The notes beneath the pieces were generated by a model. That model was not told the DNA's origin. It was given only the letters and a program-made list of their open reading frames with translations, and ran no database searches. Shown here one piece after another: positions 1-7,734 of a DNA stretch of 64,000 bases. The stretch's first letter is position 1, and the number at the start of each line of letters is the position of its first letter. The position numbers and the translations under genes were made by a program. The stretch covers positions 1-64,000 of the forward strand of contig NZ_RFFK01000013.1 of the NCBI RefSeq assembly GCF_003696305.1, written 5' to 3'. This DNA comes from Pseudomonas sp. AOB-7 (GTDB taxonomy: Bacteria; Pseudomonadota; Gammaproteobacteria; Pseudomonadales; Pseudomonadaceae).

Positions 1-60
1 AGGTTGTAGATGGTGTTTCTTAGGAAGGCCGCCGCGTACTTTGCCAAGGAGTCCGGCTGA
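1..60 (+). pseudogene. 3' tail of IS3 orfA, apparently interrupted
   Basis: The frame ending with TGA at 58-60 encodes FLRKAAAYFAKESG, the usual C-terminus of IS3-family OrfA proteins (coiled-coil and HTH protein that joins OrfB by frameshifting). In the same frame a TAG stands at 7-9, only 17 codons before the end. Either the orfA copy has a nonsense mutation or the frame is shifted just upstream. Only 60 bases are visible, so this is a cautious call. Confidence 0.45.
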
Positions 61-86
61 AGTACGCCGTCATTAGCAAGCTGTCG

Positions 87-932
87 GTGGATTACCCGGT
101 TCGGCGTCTCTGCCAGACCCTAAAAGTACATCCCAGTGGTTACTACGCTTGGTTGGCTGAGCCGAAATCTATCCGCGCCAAGGAGGACCAGCGCCTACTC
201 GGGTTGATCAAGCACGCCTGGCTGGAAAGCGGTGGGGTCTATGGCTATCGCAAGATTCACGATGATTTGCGTGAACTGGGCGAGACCTGTGGCCGGCATC
301 GCGTAGCCCGCCTGATGCGAGTGGAGGGGCTGCGTTCTCAGACCGGCTATCGTCGGCGACCTGGCTATTACGGAGGCAAACCGACGGTGGCTGCACCCAA
401 TCGGCTGGAGCGGCAGTTCAATGTCAGCGAGCCGAACAAGGTCTGGGTCACCGACATCACTTACATCCGCACCTATGAGGGTTGGTTGTATTTAGCGGTG
501 GTTCTAGATCTGTTTTCACGCCAGGTGATCGGTTGGTCGATGAAGCCACGGATGTGCAGCGACCTAGCCATCGATGCCTTGCTGATGGCGGTCTGGCGGC
601 GGAAACCCAAGCAGGAGGTAATGATCCACTCCGACCAAGGCAGCCAGTTCAGTAGCTCGGACTGGCAAAGTTTCCTCAAGGCCAACAATCTGATCAGCAG
701 TATGAGTCGACGCGGCAACTGCCACGACAACGCAGTCGCGGAGAGCTTTTTCCAGTTGCTGAAGCGGGAGCGCATCCGACGGAAAACCTACAGCACCCGC
801 GAAGAAGCTCGCGGTGATGTGTTCGATTACATCGAGATGTTTTATAACCCCAAGCGCCGGCACAGCAGCGCTATGCAGCTATCGCCTGTGGAGTATGAAA
901 AGCGCTATTTCCAGAGCTTGGAGAGTGTCTAG
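87..932 (+). CDS. IS3-family transposase OrfB (DDE integrase-type)
   Basis: This is the catalytic transposase part of an IS3-type element. An HTH_21-like segment (about residues 20-80, with GGVYGYRKIHDDL) is followed by an rve integrase core. The DDE triad is visible: Asp123 in VTDITYI, Asp183 in IHSDQGSQF and Glu219 in AVAESFFQLLK, with the 35-residue second spacing expected for the family. The listed start is a GTG. The frame stays open back to position 24 and reads SGLKYAVISKLS, normal for the family, so in nature the protein is probably made as an OrfAB fusion by -1 frameshifting. The OrfB frame itself is complete. Transposition competence depends on orfA, which looks interrupted. Confidence 0.93.
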   Translation: MDYPVRRLCQTLKVHPSGYYAWLAEPKSIRAKEDQRLLGLIKHAWLESGGVYGYRKIHDDLRELGETCGRHRVARLMRVEGLRSQTGYRRRPGYYGGKPTVAAPNRLERQFNVSEPNKVWVTDITYIRTYEGWLYLAVVLDLFSRQVIGWSMKPRMCSDLAIDALLMAVWRRKPKQEVMIHSDQGSQFSSSDWQSFLKANNLISSMSRRGNCHDNAVAESFFQLLKRERIRRKTYSTREEARGDVFDYIEMFYNPKRRHSSAMQLSPVEYEKRYFQSLESV

Positions 933-950
933 GAAACCTGGGGCGATTCA

Positions 951-1849
951 GCATATCTCTAGCCGAGCAAGCTGCCAAGCGTATGTCGCTGGCAGGCGCT
1001 CAGCACAAGATGGCCATCATCTTAGACGGAGAGCGACTGCTAGAGCCCACCGGCAACATGCCCTCGACCCATATCCTCAAGCCTGACCACCCAGACCTGA
1101 CCTACGCACATTCGGTAATTAACGAGTGGTTTGTCATGACTCTGGCAAAAAGAATGGGCCTTCAGGTTCCAGAGGTCACTCGCAGGTATGTTCCACAGCC
1201 GGTCTACCTCATCTCCCGTTTCGATAGGCGGCAAACACCAAAAGGCTGGGAGCGGCTGCATTGCATTGATGCCTGCCAATTGCTTGGACTCGACCGAGCC
1301 TACAAGTACGATCAAGGCAGCGTGCAACGCCTGCTGGATATCAGCAAGATGTGCAACATCCCGGCAAAAACTCGACTCGAGCTATTCCGCTGGCTAGTGT
1401 TCAACATCCTGGTGGGCAACGGCGACGCCCACCTGAAAAACCTCAGTTTCTTGGTCACAGCCAAGGGAGTAAACCTTTCCCCCTTTTACGACCTGCTGAG
1501 CACCGCGGTGTACACCACTCGTGCGTTTGACCAGGATGGCTGGCCAGAACAGGTCAGAATGGCCTGGCCAGTTGGAGAAGAGGACCGGATTACACGCCTC
1601 AATCGCACAAATCTCGTTGCCGCTGCCGAGGCCATGGGTATAAAAGCCAGCGTAGCACTGGCATCAATCGACAAAATGACATCGGGGATCCAGGCCACTG
1701 CGAATCAGCTGCTTGAACAAGTCGTCCGCGACAATCAGGAACTGGCGCAGAAAAAGCCAAATCTCCAAGCAACTCTTGCAGGTGAAACGCGTTGCCTGAG
1801 AACTATCGTCAGCATCGTGATTGACGAAATGTGCAAACAGCTTTCCTAA
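951..1849 (+). pseudogene. hipA: HipA-like serine/threonine kinase, N-terminal part cut off by the IS
   Basis: From 951 an open frame reads ISLAEQAAKRMSLAGAQHKM and continues to a TAA ending at 1849. It contains HipA family hallmarks: the SLAGAQ-K segment near the ATP site, the ISRFDR motif, the catalytic loop NGDAHLKN (Asp148 counted from the ATG at 983) and SPFYDLLS (Asp170) for metal binding. Intact HipA toxins are about 420-440 residues; only about 300 remain here, lacking the N-terminal HipA_N domain. The frame begins exactly at the IS end, so the insertion split the gene. An ATG at 983 exists but has no clear ribosome binding site. The missing part and any hipB antitoxin should lie left of the IS, outside the window. 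HipA proteins are toxins of type II toxin-antitoxin systems (the E. coli enzyme phosphorylates GltX). This copy is very likely dead. Confidence 0.85.
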
Positions 1850-1944
1850 TATCCGAACGCAACTGTCAAGCAGCATTCCCTTGCATAGTGATTACAGCTA
1901 TAGTCGACCATACATCCTAATACTCACAAAGGAAAACTGACAGC

Positions 1945-2304
1945 ATGTCGAAACTTGCCGAATTTCGCGCTCTTGAACAGCAACTGGCCGCTCAACTGGC
2001 AGAGCTTGAAGCTCTCAAGAAAGACGACGGCCTGAAGAAGGAGATGGAATTCGAGGAAAAGCTCCGCGCCCTGATGTCGAAGTACGACAAAGGCCTGCGC
2101 GACATCATCGCTATCCTTGACCCTAAAACCAAAGTCGGCAAGCCCAGCAAACAGGACTCCGGAGTGCGTCGTCCTCGCCAGGTAAAGCGCTACAAGAATC
2201 CCAAGACCGGCGAAGTTGTCGAAACCAAAGGCGGCAACCACAAAGTCTTGAAAGCTTGGAAAGAAGAGTTCGGCGCTGACGTCGTCGAAAGCTGGCTGCA
2301 GTAG
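1945..2304 (+). CDS. MvaT/MvaU-family H-NS-like nucleoid silencer
   Basis: The 119-residue protein has the MvaT layout. An N-terminal coiled-coil oligomerisation region (about 1-60) contains DGLKKEMEFEEKLRALMSKY, nearly the same as in P. aeruginosa MvaT. After a basic linker comes the C-terminal DNA-binding domain with YKNPKTGEVVETKGGNHK. The GGN in that stretch is the AT-pincer element known from MvaT/TurB. Family members are xenogeneic silencers that coat AT-rich horizontally acquired DNA. The gene lies between the broken hipA and the excisionase/integrase pair, so it is probably element-borne, like the plasmid protein Pmr, rather than the core mvaT. AAGGA about 11 bases before the ATG is a slightly distant ribosome binding site. 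Confidence 0.9.
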   Translation: MSKLAEFRALEQQLAAQLAELEALKKDDGLKKEMEFEEKLRALMSKYDKGLRDIIAILDPKTKVGKPSKQDSGVRRPRQVKRYKNPKTGEVVETKGGNHKVLKAWKEEFGADVVESWLQ

Positions 2305-2321
2305 CGGCCTACCGAACCAGA

Positions 2322-2343
2322 GGCGCCGTATCCATACGGCGCC
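2322..2343. terminator. GC-rich hairpin after the mvaT-like gene
   Basis: Perfect 9-bp stem GGCGCCGTA/TACGGCGCC around a TCCA loop, 18 bases after the stop codon. No T-run follows, so it may be a 3' processing or Rho-assisted end rather than a classical intrinsic terminator. Confidence 0.45.
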
Positions 2344-2569
2344 GATACCCTCGAAAAACTCCCGATCTTCCACGGCACGAGATGTGGAAGCTGCGTACGA
2401 TTTCGACAGAGGCCCACGCAGCAATGACAGCAACGGGGCAAACACCCCAACACCCATCGCCCACCTACGCCCATCCACGCCTACCCAGGTTTTCTGGCCG
2501 CGAATCCGCCTAGAGAATTTCTCCATCTATTAGCCAATGTCATCGTGCTGGCCGCACATGGAGAACTTC

Positions 2570-2773
2570 ATGAATACCTCTTGCCGATGGGTCCTGGTCA
2601 AACGCTTCGCCGAAGTCACCGGCTACACCGAGAATGCCGTCCGCCACAAGGTTAAGAACGGTATATGGGTGCAGGGGCGCATCTGGCGCAAGGCCCCGGA
2701 CGGCCGCATTTTCGTAAATCTCGTTGAGTTCGAGCGATGGGTAGAAAGCGAGCGATATCCCACTTCGCATTGA
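2570..2773 (+). CDS. xis: Excisionase (Xis-like small HTH protein)
   Basis: A 67-residue winged-helix type protein with the pattern WVLVKRFAEVTGYTENAVR, then GIWVQGRIWRKAPDGRIFVN, typical of phage and island excisionases that sit directly before an integrase. The start at 2570 is chosen because GGAG (2560-2563) lies six bases upstream; in-frame ATGs at 2537 and 2558 have no such site. It is followed after 180 bases by the integrase in the same direction. Excisionases bend DNA at the attachment site and steer the integrase towards excision; some also repress int. The function is inferred from family pattern and context. Confidence 0.82.
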   Translation: MNTSCRWVLVKRFAEVTGYTENAVRHKVKNGIWVQGRIWRKAPDGRIFVNLVEFERWVESERYPTSH

Positions 2774-2953
2774 TCCCTGGTGACAGGACACTGGCCCTCA
2801 TACAAGCAAAAAGCCATACCTTGAAATACGCGCATTGAGCGCATTACTGTTGCGCTGCCTTGCAGACGCAGACCTCTTCATTACTCCTGGAGGCAATGTC
2901 AGGTCATCGCACGTTGCAGGCATCAAAGCAGGAGGAATACCGAGGGTTGTCTT

Positions 2954-4195
2954 ATGGCGGACAAAGAGAACAGGAAAACGGGCTATACGGGGATTGAGAT
3001 TCACGGAAATTCGATCCGGGTATATTTCATGTACAAGGGTGTCAGACATCGACATACCTTGGGCATCGAACCCACGAAGGCCAACATCAAGCACGCGGCC
3101 GGCTTACGCAGCGCCGCTCTGTTCGCACTGAGATCCGGCAACTATCACGAATCAGAATTTTTCCCGCATTCTCGTCCGGCAGAAGCACTTGCAACTGCCG
3201 GCAAACGCCTGAACGATCTGTGTGATCGCTACAAACCACTCAAGGCAGTGGATCTTACGCCGGAGACGGAGTCTCGCTACGAAATTGCGCTGAATGCCTG
3301 CCTGGAACTCATCGGACGCAACCGCCAGATCGACACGCTACTACCCGAGGACATTCAAAAGCTGAGGGTGGACCTGATCGCCACACGTGCGGTTTCAACG
3401 GTGAACCACTACCTCGCCACTTTCGCCGGCTTCCTCCACTGGTGCGAGAGCAACGGCTATTGCGGGGAACTCGGCAAGCACTGCACCCGCTTTACCAAGA
3501 GCAACAAGGAGCCCGATCCACTCACCTTCGAAGAGTTCGACGCACTCATCGAGAAAGGTTGCCTACATCCGATCGACAGGGCGGCCGTCACTCTAGCGGT
3601 CTACACCGGCCTGAGGCCTGGCGAACTGCTTGCCTTGGCCGTTGAAGATGTGCACCCGGATTTCAGCAAGATCAAGGTGCGGCGCTCGATCACGCAATCG
3701 ATCACATTCAAGGTACCCAAGACCCAAAAGGAACGCACTATTCTGCTGTACCCGCCGGCGCGGGAAGCCTTGAAGATCCTTGTCGCCGATGCTGAACAAC
3801 GCAAGGCAGTAGATCTGCAGGTCTGGCTCAACCGTCACGAATCCCGCACCGACCGGGTGCGCGTGCTGCTGTCACCGAAAACCCAGGCACGCAAGAAGGA
3901 TGTCAACGACTACTTCGTACCGACTGCTTGGAATAGCAAATGGGCCAACCTGATCCGGCGATCGGGCATTCGGCCGCGCCCTCCCTACCAGACCCGCCAC
4001 ACCTACGCTTGCTGGAACCTGACTGCACGTGGAAACTTGGCGTTCATTGCCAACCAGATGGGCCACAGCGACTATTCCATGCTCGTGAAGGTCTATGCGC
4101 GCTGGATTGACTCGGAGTCACCGAGGGAGTTGGAACGTATATGGGAAGGCATACAGAGCATGGCCAGAAATGCCCCGGAGAAACAGGCAGCCTGA
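2954..4195 (+). CDS. int: Tyrosine recombinase / integrase of an integrated element
   Basis: The 413-residue phage-type integrase has three parts. The N-terminal arm-binding region (1-60, ...GNSIRVYFMYKGVRHRHTLG) is of DUF3596 type, the middle is a SAM-like core-binding domain (about 85-185), and the C-terminus is catalytic. Catalytic residues seen are Arg221 in TGLRPGE, Arg348 in PYQTRHTYA, His371 in MGHSD and Tyr381 in VKVYARWID. A GAGGG at 2942-2946 precedes the ATG by seven bases. The protein is full length with no frameshift, so the recombinase may still work. Its position next to mutS fits the mutS-cinA interval that is a known prophage/tailocin site in P. fluorescens. Codon use and GC are lower than in the core genes to the right. 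Confidence 0.95.
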   Translation: MADKENRKTGYTGIEIHGNSIRVYFMYKGVRHRHTLGIEPTKANIKHAAGLRSAALFALRSGNYHESEFFPHSRPAEALATAGKRLNDLCDRYKPLKAVDLTPETESRYEIALNACLELIGRNRQIDTLLPEDIQKLRVDLIATRAVSTVNHYLATFAGFLHWCESNGYCGELGKHCTRFTKSNKEPDPLTFEEFDALIEKGCLHPIDRAAVTLAVYTGLRPGELLALAVEDVHPDFSKIKVRRSITQSITFKVPKTQKERTILLYPPAREALKILVADAEQRKAVDLQVWLNRHESRTDRVRVLLSPKTQARKKDVNDYFVPTAWNSKWANLIRRSGIRPRPPYQTRHTYACWNLTARGNLAFIANQMGHSDYSMLVKVYARWIDSESPRELERIWEGIQSMARNAPEKQAA

Positions 4196-4381
4196 GCCCC
4201 CGTGCGCCACTGCCCCCATGATCAGGCTGTCAACCTGTCTTGCATCGGCGAGCGCATCGACTATTTTTGAGGCGCTGTAACGAGGGCGCTGCACTCCCTC
4301 ATAGAGCCAGAGTGTTTCTTGCACCACAAACATCGCGTGGTCAGGTTGCCTGATTTACCTACCCAGTACGCGCGTTGAACA

Positions 4382-4387
4382 TATAAT
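4382..4387 (+). promoter_or_regulatory. Candidate -10 box for the XRE-type gene
   Basis: An exact TATAAT lies 54 bases before the ATG at 4441. No good -35 is found at 16-18 bases upstream, so activity may depend on a partner protein or the box may be fortuitous. Confidence 0.35.
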
Positions 4388-4408
4388 TCGGCCGCAATCT
4401 TTTTGCTT

Positions 4409-4423
4409 GCACTGTTGCAGTGC
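4409..4423. promoter_or_regulatory. Perfect palindrome, candidate operator
   Basis: GCACTG TTG CAGTGC is a perfect 6-3-6 inverted repeat between the TATAAT box and the start of the small HTH protein. Its place, just after the candidate transcription start, fits an autoregulatory site for that XRE-type protein or for a neighbouring phage-type repressor. No binding data; inference from position and symmetry. Confidence 0.4.
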
Positions 4424-4440
4424 TGACTCATCGGCGCCCT

Positions 4441-4665
4441 ATGAACTCCCCAATGAAGCCACAAAGCCCCACGCCGACAGCAATCCGAGAGGCGCGCGTA
4501 GTAGCAGGGTTAACCCAGACAAAAGCGGCTCATGCAGTTCAGGCCTCACTACGCGCCTGGCAACAATGGGAGGCGGGCGACCGGACGATGCCACCAGGTC
4601 TTTTCGAGCTATTCATGCTGAAGACCGGACAATGGTCTTTCGATGACCACGACGCGACAAAGTGA
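4441..4665 (+). CDS. Small XRE-like helix-turn-helix protein
   Basis: A 74-residue protein with a Cro/CI-like pattern: TAIREARVVAGLTQTKAAHAVQ (helices 1-3) and then LRAWQQWEAGDRTMPPGLFEL, resembling short phage or island regulators. ATGs at 4441 and 4453 are both possible, and an upstream start at 4420 (TTG-type region) is less likely. It follows the integrase by 245 bases in the same direction and is the last confident gene of the accessory stretch. A 15-bp palindrome just upstream may be its operator. It could regulate excision or be a leftover immunity-type repressor; the target cannot be read from the sequence. Confidence 0.7.
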   Translation: MNSPMKPQSPTPTAIREARVVAGLTQTKAAHAVQASLRAWQQWEAGDRTMPPGLFELFMLKTGQWSFDDHDATK

Positions 4666-5006
4666 CCTTAAAGGACAAGCTTGTGGCCATCATCACCAGG
4701 CTAACCAAAATCAGCCTCGGCACCAAAGCAAGCACTCGGAGTTACCAACAGGGCCAACAGCTCCCCTTTGCGTACCAGCGCGATCAAAACCTACGCGCTG
4801 GCTACTGCAGGCATCTGGCAGTGCGCGGCAACCTGACCTTCGACCTCTCCCCGTTGAACTCAGAGAGCCATTCGAGGCACGAAAAGGCGAATGCCCGCGG
4901 GAGGAGTTCAGCATCCCCGAGGGAGCTGAAGCGCATCAGATGGGGCAAGCATGCCACGATAAAATTACCCCAAATCTGCCCCAACGGCCAGACGAACGAA
5001 TCATAA
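4662..5006 (+). CDS. Hypothetical ORF at element end, doubtful
   Basis: The frame opens with GTG overlapping the XRE stop in a GTGA arrangement, typical of coupled genes, and runs 114 residues to just before mutS. It begins with an amphipathic stretch LKDKLVAIITRLTKISL; the rest is basic, polar and without recognisable domain. Another frame (4643-5014) is also open, which weakens the case. The stretch 4666-5019 otherwise holds no recognisable gene, repeat or RNA; it is the junction between element and core, with a C-rich patch ACCCCAAATCTGCCCCAA near 4969-4986. Confidence 0.22.
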   Translation: MTLKDKLVAIITRLTKISLGTKASTRSYQQGQQLPFAYQRDQNLRAGYCRHLAVRGNLTFDLSPLNSESHSRHEKANARGRSSASPRELKRIRWGKHATIKLPQICPNGQTNES

Positions 5007-5019
5007 GCGACTGATTTTA

Positions 5020-7593
5020 ATGAACAAAATAGATCTTTCTTCGCACACCCCAATGATGCAGCAGTACTGGAAACTGAAGAACCAGCACCCGGACCAGCTG
5101 ATGTTCTACCGCATGGGGGATTTCTACGAGATCTTCTACGAAGACGCGAAGAAAGCCGCGAAGCTGCTGGATATCACCCTCACCGCCCGCGGCCAGTCCG
5201 CCGGCCAGTCGATCCCCATGTGCGGCATCCCCTTCCATTCGCTGGAAGGCTACCTTGCCAAGCTGGTCAAGCTCGGCGAGTCGGTGGTGATCTGCGAGCA
5301 GATCGGCGACCCGGCCACCAGCAAGGGCCCGGTGGAACGCCAGGTGGTGCGCATCATCACCCCCGGCACCATCAGCGATGAGGCCCTGCTCGACGAGCAC
5401 CGCGACAACCTGCTGGCCGCCGTGCTCGGCGACGAGCGCCTGTTCGGTCTGGCCGTGCTGGATATCACCAGCGGCCGCTTCAGCGTGCAGGAGATCAAGG
5501 GCTGGGAAAATCTGCTGGCCGAGCTGGAACGTTTGAACCCCGCCGAGCTGCTGATCCCCGACGATTGGCCGCAGGGCCTGCCGGCGGAAAAGCGCAAGGG
5601 CTCGCGCCGCCGTGCGCCCTGGGACTTCGAGCGCGACACGGCATTCAAGAGCCTGTGCCAGCAGTTCGGCACCCAGGACCTGAAAGGCTTCGGCTGCGAG
5701 CACCTGACCCTGGCCATCGGTGCCGCCGGCTGCCTGCTGGCCTACGCCAAGGAAACCCAGCGCACCGCCCTGCCCCACCTGCGCAGCCTGCGTCACGAGC
5801 GCCTGGACGATACGGTGATCCTCGACGGCGCCAGCCGGCGCAACCTGGAGCTGGACATCAACCTCGCCGGCGGCCGCGACAACACCCTGCAGTCGGTCAT
5901 GGACCGCTGCCAGACCGCCATGGCCAGCCGCCTGCTGGGCCGCTGGCTGAACCGCCCGCTGCGTGATCGCGCGGTACTGGAGGCACGCCAGGACGCCATT
6001 GCCTGCCTGCTCGACGGTTACCGCTTCGAAACGCTGCAACCGCAGCTCAAGGAGATCGGCGACCTGGAGCGCATCCTCGCCCGTATCGGCCTGCGCAACG
6101 CCCGTCCACGCGATCTGGCGCGCCTGCGCGACGCCCTGGCAGCGCTACCCGAACTGCAGCAGGCGATGACCGACCTGGACACCCCGCACCTGCAGCAGCT
6201 GGCCTCGAGCATCGCCACCTACCCGGAACTGGCCGATCTGCTGGCCCGCGCCATCATCGACAACCCGCCGGCGGTAATCCGCGACGGCGGCGTGCTGAAG
6301 ACCGGCTTTGACGCCGAGCTGGACGAGCTGCAGGCGATGAGCGAGAACGCCGGCCAGTTCCTCATGGACCTGGAAGCGCGCGAGAAAGCCCGCACTGGCC
6401 TGGCCAACCTCAAGGTCGGCTACAACCGCGTGCACGGCTACTTTATCGAGCTGCCGACCAAGCAGGCCGAATCGGCACCGGCCGACTATATTCGCCGGCA
6501 GACGCTCAAGGGCGCCGAGCGCTTCATCACCCCGGAGCTCAAGGAGTTCGAGGACAAGGCGCTGTCGGCCAAGAGCCGCGCCCTGGCCCGCGAAAAGATG
6601 CTCTACGACGAACTGCTCGAGCACCTGATCGGCCACCTGGCGCCGCTGCTCGGCAGCGCCGCGGCGTTGGCCGAACTGGACGTACTGAGCAACCTGGCCG
6701 AACGCGCACTGAATCTCGACCTCAATCGTCCGCGTTTCGCCGAGGAGCCCTGCATGCGCATCGACCAGGGGCGTCACCCGGTGGTCGAACAGGTGCTGAC
6801 CACGCCCTTCGTGGCCAACGACCTGAACCTCGACGACAGCCGTCGCATGCTGATCATCACCGGGCCGAACATGGGCGGTAAGTCCACCTACATGCGCCAG
6901 ACCGCGCTGATCGTGCTGCTGGCCCATATCGGCAGCTTCGTCCCGGCGGCGGCCTGCGAGCTGTCGCTGGTCGACCGCATCTTCACCCGTATCGGTTCCT
7001 CGGACGACCTGGCCGGCGGCCGCTCGACCTTCATGGTGGAAATGAGCGAGACCGCCAACATCCTGCACAACGCCAGCGAGCGCAGCCTGGTGCTGATGGA
7101 CGAAGTCGGCCGCGGCACCAGCACCTTCGACGGCCTGTCGCTGGCCTGGTCGGCGGCCGAGCACCTGGCGCGGCTGCGCGCCTTCACCCTGTTCGCCACC
7201 CACTACTTCGAGCTGACCGTGCTGCCGGAAAGCGAGCCGGTGGTGGCCAACGTGCACCTCTCGGCCACCGAACACAACGAACGCATCGTCTTCCTCCACC
7301 ACGTCCAGCCCGGGCCAGCCAGCCAGAGCTACGGCCTGGCGGTGGCGCAACTGGCTGGCGTGCCCGGCACGGTGATCGCCCGCGCGCGCGAGCACCTGGC
7401 GCGACTGGAGACCACCAGCCTGCCGCACGATCTGCCGCGCCAGGAGCCCGGCAAAGCGCAGGTGCCGATGCAGAGCGACCTGTTCGCCAGCGTGCCGCAC
7501 CCGCTGCTAGAGGAATTGCACAAGATCAATCCGGATGATCTGAGCCCGCGCAAGGCGCTGGAGCTGTTATATACATGGAAGACGCGCATCTAA
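5020..7593 (+). CDS. mutS: DNA mismatch repair protein MutS
   Basis: The 857-residue mismatch sensor and ATPase has the family's usual length. The mismatch-binding Phe-X-Glu is Phe35-Tyr-Glu37 in GDFYEIFYED. The connector, lever and clamp domains follow (about 130-560), then the ABC-type ATPase with Walker A GPNMGGKS (615-622), the DEVGRGTSTFDG signature/Walker B region and TLFATHY. A C-terminal segment with SPRKALELLY is probably the tetramer motif. MutS recognises mispairs and recruits MutL. ATG 5020 is the only sensible start, but no Shine-Dalgarno sequence is visible in the preceding 20 bases. cinA, its usual upstream neighbour, is displaced by the integrated element. Protein body and codon use are those of a normal core gene. 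Confidence 0.98.
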   Translation: MNKIDLSSHTPMMQQYWKLKNQHPDQLMFYRMGDFYEIFYEDAKKAAKLLDITLTARGQSAGQSIPMCGIPFHSLEGYLAKLVKLGESVVICEQIGDPATSKGPVERQVVRIITPGTISDEALLDEHRDNLLAAVLGDERLFGLAVLDITSGRFSVQEIKGWENLLAELERLNPAELLIPDDWPQGLPAEKRKGSRRRAPWDFERDTAFKSLCQQFGTQDLKGFGCEHLTLAIGAAGCLLAYAKETQRTALPHLRSLRHERLDDTVILDGASRRNLELDINLAGGRDNTLQSVMDRCQTAMASRLLGRWLNRPLRDRAVLEARQDAIACLLDGYRFETLQPQLKEIGDLERILARIGLRNARPRDLARLRDALAALPELQQAMTDLDTPHLQQLASSIATYPELADLLARAIIDNPPAVIRDGGVLKTGFDAELDELQAMSENAGQFLMDLEAREKARTGLANLKVGYNRVHGYFIELPTKQAESAPADYIRRQTLKGAERFITPELKEFEDKALSAKSRALAREKMLYDELLEHLIGHLAPLLGSAAALAELDVLSNLAERALNLDLNRPRFAEEPCMRIDQGRHPVVEQVLTTPFVANDLNLDDSRRMLIITGPNMGGKSTYMRQTALIVLLAHIGSFVPAAACELSLVDRIFTRIGSSDDLAGGRSTFMVEMSETANILHNASERSLVLMDEVGRGTSTFDGLSLAWSAAEHLARLRAFTLFATHYFELTVLPESEPVVANVHLSATEHNERIVFLHHVQPGPASQSYGLAVAQLAGVPGTVIARAREHLARLETTSLPHDLPRQEPGKAQVPMQSDLFASVPHPLLEELHKINPDDLSPRKALELLYTWKTRI

Positions 7594-7610
7594 CGCAGCC
7601 GCGCGCAAGC

Positions 7611-7619
7611 TGCTAGAAT
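7611..7619 (+). promoter_or_regulatory. Candidate extended -10 promoter of fdxA
   Basis: TGC-TAGAAT is an extended -10 match (TGn plus 5 of 6 in the hexamer) in the mutS-fdxA interval, 115 bases before the fdxA ATG. No convincing -35 was found. Confidence 0.35.
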
Positions 7620-7734
7620 CGCGCGCAATTTTACGACTTGCCCGGTTTACAGCCTGAGCCGCGGCCACTGAACAGAGCACCTGGCAGCCCTTCGCAGAAA
7701 GAGCCCAGGCCGCCGCCCGAGGAGAGAATCAGAC

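Larger units (their letters stand above)
1..950 (+). mobile_element. IS3-family insertion sequence, right part (left end outside window)
   Basis: The element carries an IS3-type OrfB transposase and ends at 950. The last 20 bases (931-950) read in reverse start TGAATCGCCCC and continue AGGTTTCCT, the TG...CA terminal repeat style of IS3-family elements. The OrfB stop codon (930-932) lies at the inner edge of this repeat. Directly after 950 the sequence turns into the reading frame of a hipA-like gene, so the end is placed by two independent signs. The left end, its matching inverted repeat and the target duplication are outside the window. Confidence 0.88.

Noticed and set aside
4960..5019. 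C-rich ACCCCAAATCTGCCCC near 4969 as the attachment core
   Set aside because: It is suggestive, but the other element end is outside the window, so no direct repeat can be shown. It is recorded only as part of the junction.
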